A stretch of 64,000 nucleotides of DNA from Heliophilum fasciatum (GTDB lineage: Bacteria > Bacillota > Desulfitobacteriia > Heliobacteriales > Heliobacteriaceae). Location: the NCBI RefSeq assembly GCF_004341395.1, contig NZ_SLXT01000003.1, forward strand, positions 123,300 through 187,299, written 5' to 3'. The notes beneath the pieces are model-generated. The model had not been told where the DNA came from. It did no database searches and saw only the letters and a program-made list of their open reading frames with translations. How positions within the stretch are numbered: position 1 is the stretch's first letter; each line of letters starts with the position of its first letter. The translations under genes and the position numbers were made by a program. Below are positions 61,515 through 64,000 of the stretch, piece after piece.

Positions 61515-63245
61515 GTGAAAAAAAATAACGCTAAAAAAAGCCATCCTTTCACCGGTAAAGTAAAAACCTTTCTGAACGATCTGGTTACGGTCAACCGCAG
61601 TGCCGGCGGCAAGGGTTTTTCCTTAAGCCCGTCCTCGCGCCCGCCCCTCCGCCGCCATTTAAGTAGTAACCTGCACCAAAAGCCGATGCCGGAAAAAGAA
61701 ACGCCCCTGCCGCCGGCCACAACGGAGCTCCAGCAATGGCTCAAGCGCACCTTTCACGTCCGTCGCAATCCCGATTTTGTCCTGCGCACGCTGCACACCC
61801 ATTGGGGAACGGTCACCCTGGCCTTTTACAGCAGTGTGACCAACTCGCTTCAGATGCAAGAATCCCTTATTGTGCCTCTGTTGCAATACGCCGGCTCAGT
61901 GGCGGCCATGACGCCGCAGCAACTGATCGATACGCTTCCCTGCAGTCATCTCACCAAAACCGTCTTCACCGTCGAAACAGCCCTCGACAACATTGTCCAG
62001 GGAACCACCTTCCTCCATGTGGATGGCATGGCGTGGGCGCTGGCCGTTGATCTGCGCGATCAAGAAAGCCGGAGTATCGAAGCCCCGCAGACGGAAACGG
62101 TCGTTCCCGGCCCTTTTGACTCTTTTGTGGAAGTGGCGCAAAAAAACCTGAACTTGCTGCGCATGCGCCTGGCCGTTCCCGGCTTTATCGCCGAACCCCT
62201 GCCGGCCGGCCGCCGGGGGCGCGGCCCCCTTTATCTGCTGTATATCGATGGCCTGACCAATCCCAAACTGGTCCGGGAAATGCGCCGCCGCCTGCGATCG
62301 CTCGACGTCGATGTGCTCCTCAGTCTCGGCGTCGTAGAGCAATTTATCCAAGATCGCCCCTACTCCATCTTTTCCCAGGTGCTGCTCACCGAACGGCCCG
62401 ACCGCACCACCGCCTATCTGCTGGAAGGTTCCGTAGCGGTGCTGCTCGAAGGCAGTCCGCTGGCCCTGATCGCGCCGATCACCTTCTGGAGCCTGCTGCA
62501 ATCACCGGAAGATATCTATCACCGCTGGCCTATCGGGGTCTTCGCCCGGCTGCTCCGGTTGAGCGCCCTGGTCATCTCCCTCTTTCTTCCCGGTTTATAT
62601 GTTGCCGTCGTCACCTTTCATCCGGAAATGATCCCTACCGAGTTGATGCTGTTTATCGCCGGGGAACGCGAACGGGTTCCTTTTCCCAGCTTTATGGCGG
62701 TGCTTTTTTTGGAATTAGCCTTTGAGTATGTCCGGGAGTCGGCCCTGCGGATTCCCAAAGCGATCAGCACGACTATCGGTATTGTCGGTGCCATCATCAT
62801 CGGCCAAGCCGTCGTTCAAGCCGGCATCGTTTCCCCGGAGATAATCATTATCATGTCGATCACCATCTTAGCGGGCTATTCCATGCCCCAATACATGCTG
62901 GCTAACAGTATACGAATTATCCGTATCTTCATCCTACTATTGGGATCCGTCTTAGGCTTTTACGGCGTCCTGCTGGGCTTGGTGGCGCTCATTCATCATA
63001 GTGTCAGCCTGCGTTCGCTCGGGGTGCCTTTCTTTGCGCCCTTTGCACCGCTGCAAAAACATCTTACCATCCCCGTTAGTCGGCCCTTTCCCTTCGTTAC
63101 GGAAGCTCGTCCCCTGTATACCCATCCCCTCGATCCGGTGAAATCAGGTAAAATCACCCGCCCTTGGGACAAAACCACCCTGTTGGAAGCGGTGGCGCTG
63201 CGCCGCACCGCACCGGGAAATCCGCAAAAGGACAAACCGTCATGA
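61515..63245 (+). CDS. gerA: spore germination protein of the GerA (GerAA) family
   Basis: A 576-residue germinant-receptor A subunit. A basic N-terminal tail (1-65) precedes the cytoplasmic N-terminal domain, the conserved VLLEGSPLALIAPITFW and about five C-terminal membrane spans with PSFMAVLFLELAFEYVRE and SMPQYMLANSIRI. With B and C subunits it sits in the spore inner membrane and responds to germinants. It starts with GTG after AAAGGAAG. Its stop overlaps the next gene's ATG (ATGA). Confidence 0.95.
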   Translation: MKKNNAKKSHPFTGKVKTFLNDLVTVNRSAGGKGFSLSPSSRPPLRRHLSSNLHQKPMPEKETPLPPATTELQQWLKRTFHVRRNPDFVLRTLHTHWGTVTLAFYSSVTNSLQMQESLIVPLLQYAGSVAAMTPQQLIDTLPCSHLTKTVFTVETALDNIVQGTTFLHVDGMAWALAVDLRDQESRSIEAPQTETVVPGPFDSFVEVAQKNLNLLRMRLAVPGFIAEPLPAGRRGRGPLYLLYIDGLTNPKLVREMRRRLRSLDVDVLLSLGVVEQFIQDRPYSIFSQVLLTERPDRTTAYLLEGSVAVLLEGSPLALIAPITFWSLLQSPEDIYHRWPIGVFARLLRLSALVISLFLPGLYVAVVTFHPEMIPTELMLFIAGERERVPFPSFMAVLFLELAFEYVRESALRIPKAISTTIGIVGAIIIGQAVVQAGIVSPEIIIIMSITILAGYSMPQYMLANSIRIIRIFILLLGSVLGFYGVLLGLVALIHHSVSLRSLGVPFFAPFAPLQKHLTIPVSRPFPFVTEARPLYTHPLDPVKSGKITRPWDKTTLLEAVALRRTAPGNPQKDKPS

Positions 63246-63838
63246 CCGGCGTGAAACGACAAGGTCATGTGGGATGGCTGCCTGTAAGCATTGTCTTAGG
63301 CTCCTTCACACACGTGAAAATGTTCATGACCAGCCCACGATCGCTCGCCCAGGACGCCGGGACGGCCGGGTGGATCGTGCCCCTCCTTTCCGCTTTCGCC
63401 ATGGTGATACCCTTTTGGGCGCTGGAACGTCTGATCCGCGACCATGGCCGCCGTTCACTGTTGGAAATTGCCGGAACCCTTTGGGGAACGCCAGTACGCC
63501 GGCTGTTGGGCATCCTCTATGCAGGCATCTTTCTTCTCCTTTACGCCTTGTATCTGCGCCATTTTGGTGAGTTAGTAGTCGCCACACTGCTGCCGCAAAC
63601 ACCGCTTTTCACCGTGATCACTGCCATGATTCTCTTAAACTTGTATTTAGCCTACGAAGGGTTGGAAAGCTTATCACGAACCAACATGATCATCTTTCCT
63701 TTCGTTTTCCTTATTTCTATCGTTGCCTTTACGGCGGCCGCCAGCACCGGCGAGATCTATCGTCTGGCCCCTTGGCTCGGTTACGGTCTTTGGGAAACGG
63801 CAAGCGCTGGTTTGGTCTATACAACGCTCCATTCGTGA
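63242..63838 (+). CDS. GerB-family germination permease, half-length
   Basis: A 198-residue protein matching the N-terminal half of the GerAB (amino-acid permease-like) family: HVKMFMTSPRSLAQDAGTAG, then about five to six membrane helices with SLLEIAGTLWG and LNLYLAYEGLESLSR. Full-length members are about 360 residues with ten helices. The frame stops at 63838, and I see no continuation in another frame, so the C-terminal half is missing. It overlaps gerA by four bases. Probably non-functional. Confidence 0.85.
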   Translation: MTGVKRQGHVGWLPVSIVLGSFTHVKMFMTSPRSLAQDAGTAGWIVPLLSAFAMVIPFWALERLIRDHGRRSLLEIAGTLWGTPVRRLLGILYAGIFLLLYALYLRHFGELVVATLLPQTPLFTVITAMILLNLYLAYEGLESLSRTNMIIFPFVFLISIVAFTAAASTGEIYRLAPWLGYGLWETASAGLVYTTLHS

Positions 63839-63917
63839 TCGGTTAACCAGTTATTGCCGAAAAATATGAAAATACAGTGGTAAAATAACAGACATAAAGC
63901 ATACGGGCGTTGCCGCA

Positions 63918-64000
63918 TCATTTCGACCAAGGATCGAGCATGCGTTTTCGGAATACATTCGGATCCACAGCCTCTGCCACAAACATGTCAAAAAGAGGAT
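63918..64000 (-). CDS. 3' end of a gene entering from the right edge
   Basis: A minus-strand frame that runs off the window edge and stops at 63918. The 26 visible codons (ending ...VFRKRMLDPWSK) look protein-like. I cannot identify the family. It may belong to whatever replaced the rest of gerB. Confidence 0.35.
   Translation of the reverse strand, partial: PLFDMFVAEAVDPNVFRKRMLDPWSK

Overview
The window reads as chromosomal DNA of an anaerobic, endospore-forming Clostridia-type Firmicute. Supporting features are the order dnaX–ebfC–recR–bofA, a Firmicutes-type long SRP RNA with an Alu domain, GerA/GerB spore-germination genes, pyruvate:ferredoxin oxidoreductase (NifJ), a four-subunit 2-oxoacid:ferredoxin oxidoreductase, GlnS and strong Shine-Dalgarno sites. 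A 31-codon, single-span gene at 23852-23947 has the length and topology I would expect of PshX, the small subunit of the heliobacterial reaction centre. With the two ferredoxin-linked oxidoreductases and a V4R-domain protein this points to Heliobacteriaceae. That assignment is inference.

Layout. 1-9.1 kb: signalling genes, comprising a PAS histidine kinase, a beta-carbonic anhydrase, a kinase whose PAS domain carries a cysteine cluster, two tandem paralogous hybrid kinases and a lone receiver. 9.2-11.8 kb: small accessory genes, a SAM methyltransferase, a TspO-like membrane protein, a diverged 100-bp duplicated intergenic element and a decayed RlmD-like remnant. 11.8-19.6 kb: tRNA-Ala, korABCD, nifJ and a P-loop protein behind a long structured leader. 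19.6-23.7 kb: bofA, recR, ebfC, a 37-codon unannotated-type ORF, dnaX, SRP RNA and tRNA-Ser. 23.7-27.2 kb: the pshX candidate, an MFS transporter, a PAS-GGDEF diguanylate cyclase and a V4R protein. 27.3-32.9 kb: a GltD/NfnB-like flavoprotein, glnS and small enzymes. 33.0-36.6 kb: an ECF transporter operon (S-A-A-T) preceded by a leader with two phased runs of NAG triplets, which looks like a TRAP-controlled tryptophan uptake operon. 36.7-40.6 kb: acyl-CoA ligase, a DUF2087 regulator with a GIY-YIG protein, and a D-2-hydroxyacid dehydrogenase.

40.7-52.1 kb is an AT-richer accessory island. It holds an unknown 139-residue protein behind two perfect inverted repeats, then a minus-strand run of genes: fic, a type I restriction R subunit lacking its N-terminal part, a frameshifted YgjP-type metallopeptidase, and a complete Wadjet (JetABCD) plasmid-defence system. 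52.2-64 kb returns to core-like genes: an iron alcohol dehydrogenase, an HD-GYP regulator coupled to a 1444-residue hybrid kinase, thrC, nudC, gerA and a half-length gerB.

How it fits together: pyruvate and 2-oxoacid oxidation feed ferredoxin. Many sensor kinases, one diguanylate cyclase and one HD-GYP phosphodiesterase form a dense sensory and cyclic-di-GMP network. The island supplies defence functions, partly decayed. No 16S/23S rRNA, CRISPR array or intact insertion sequence was seen.
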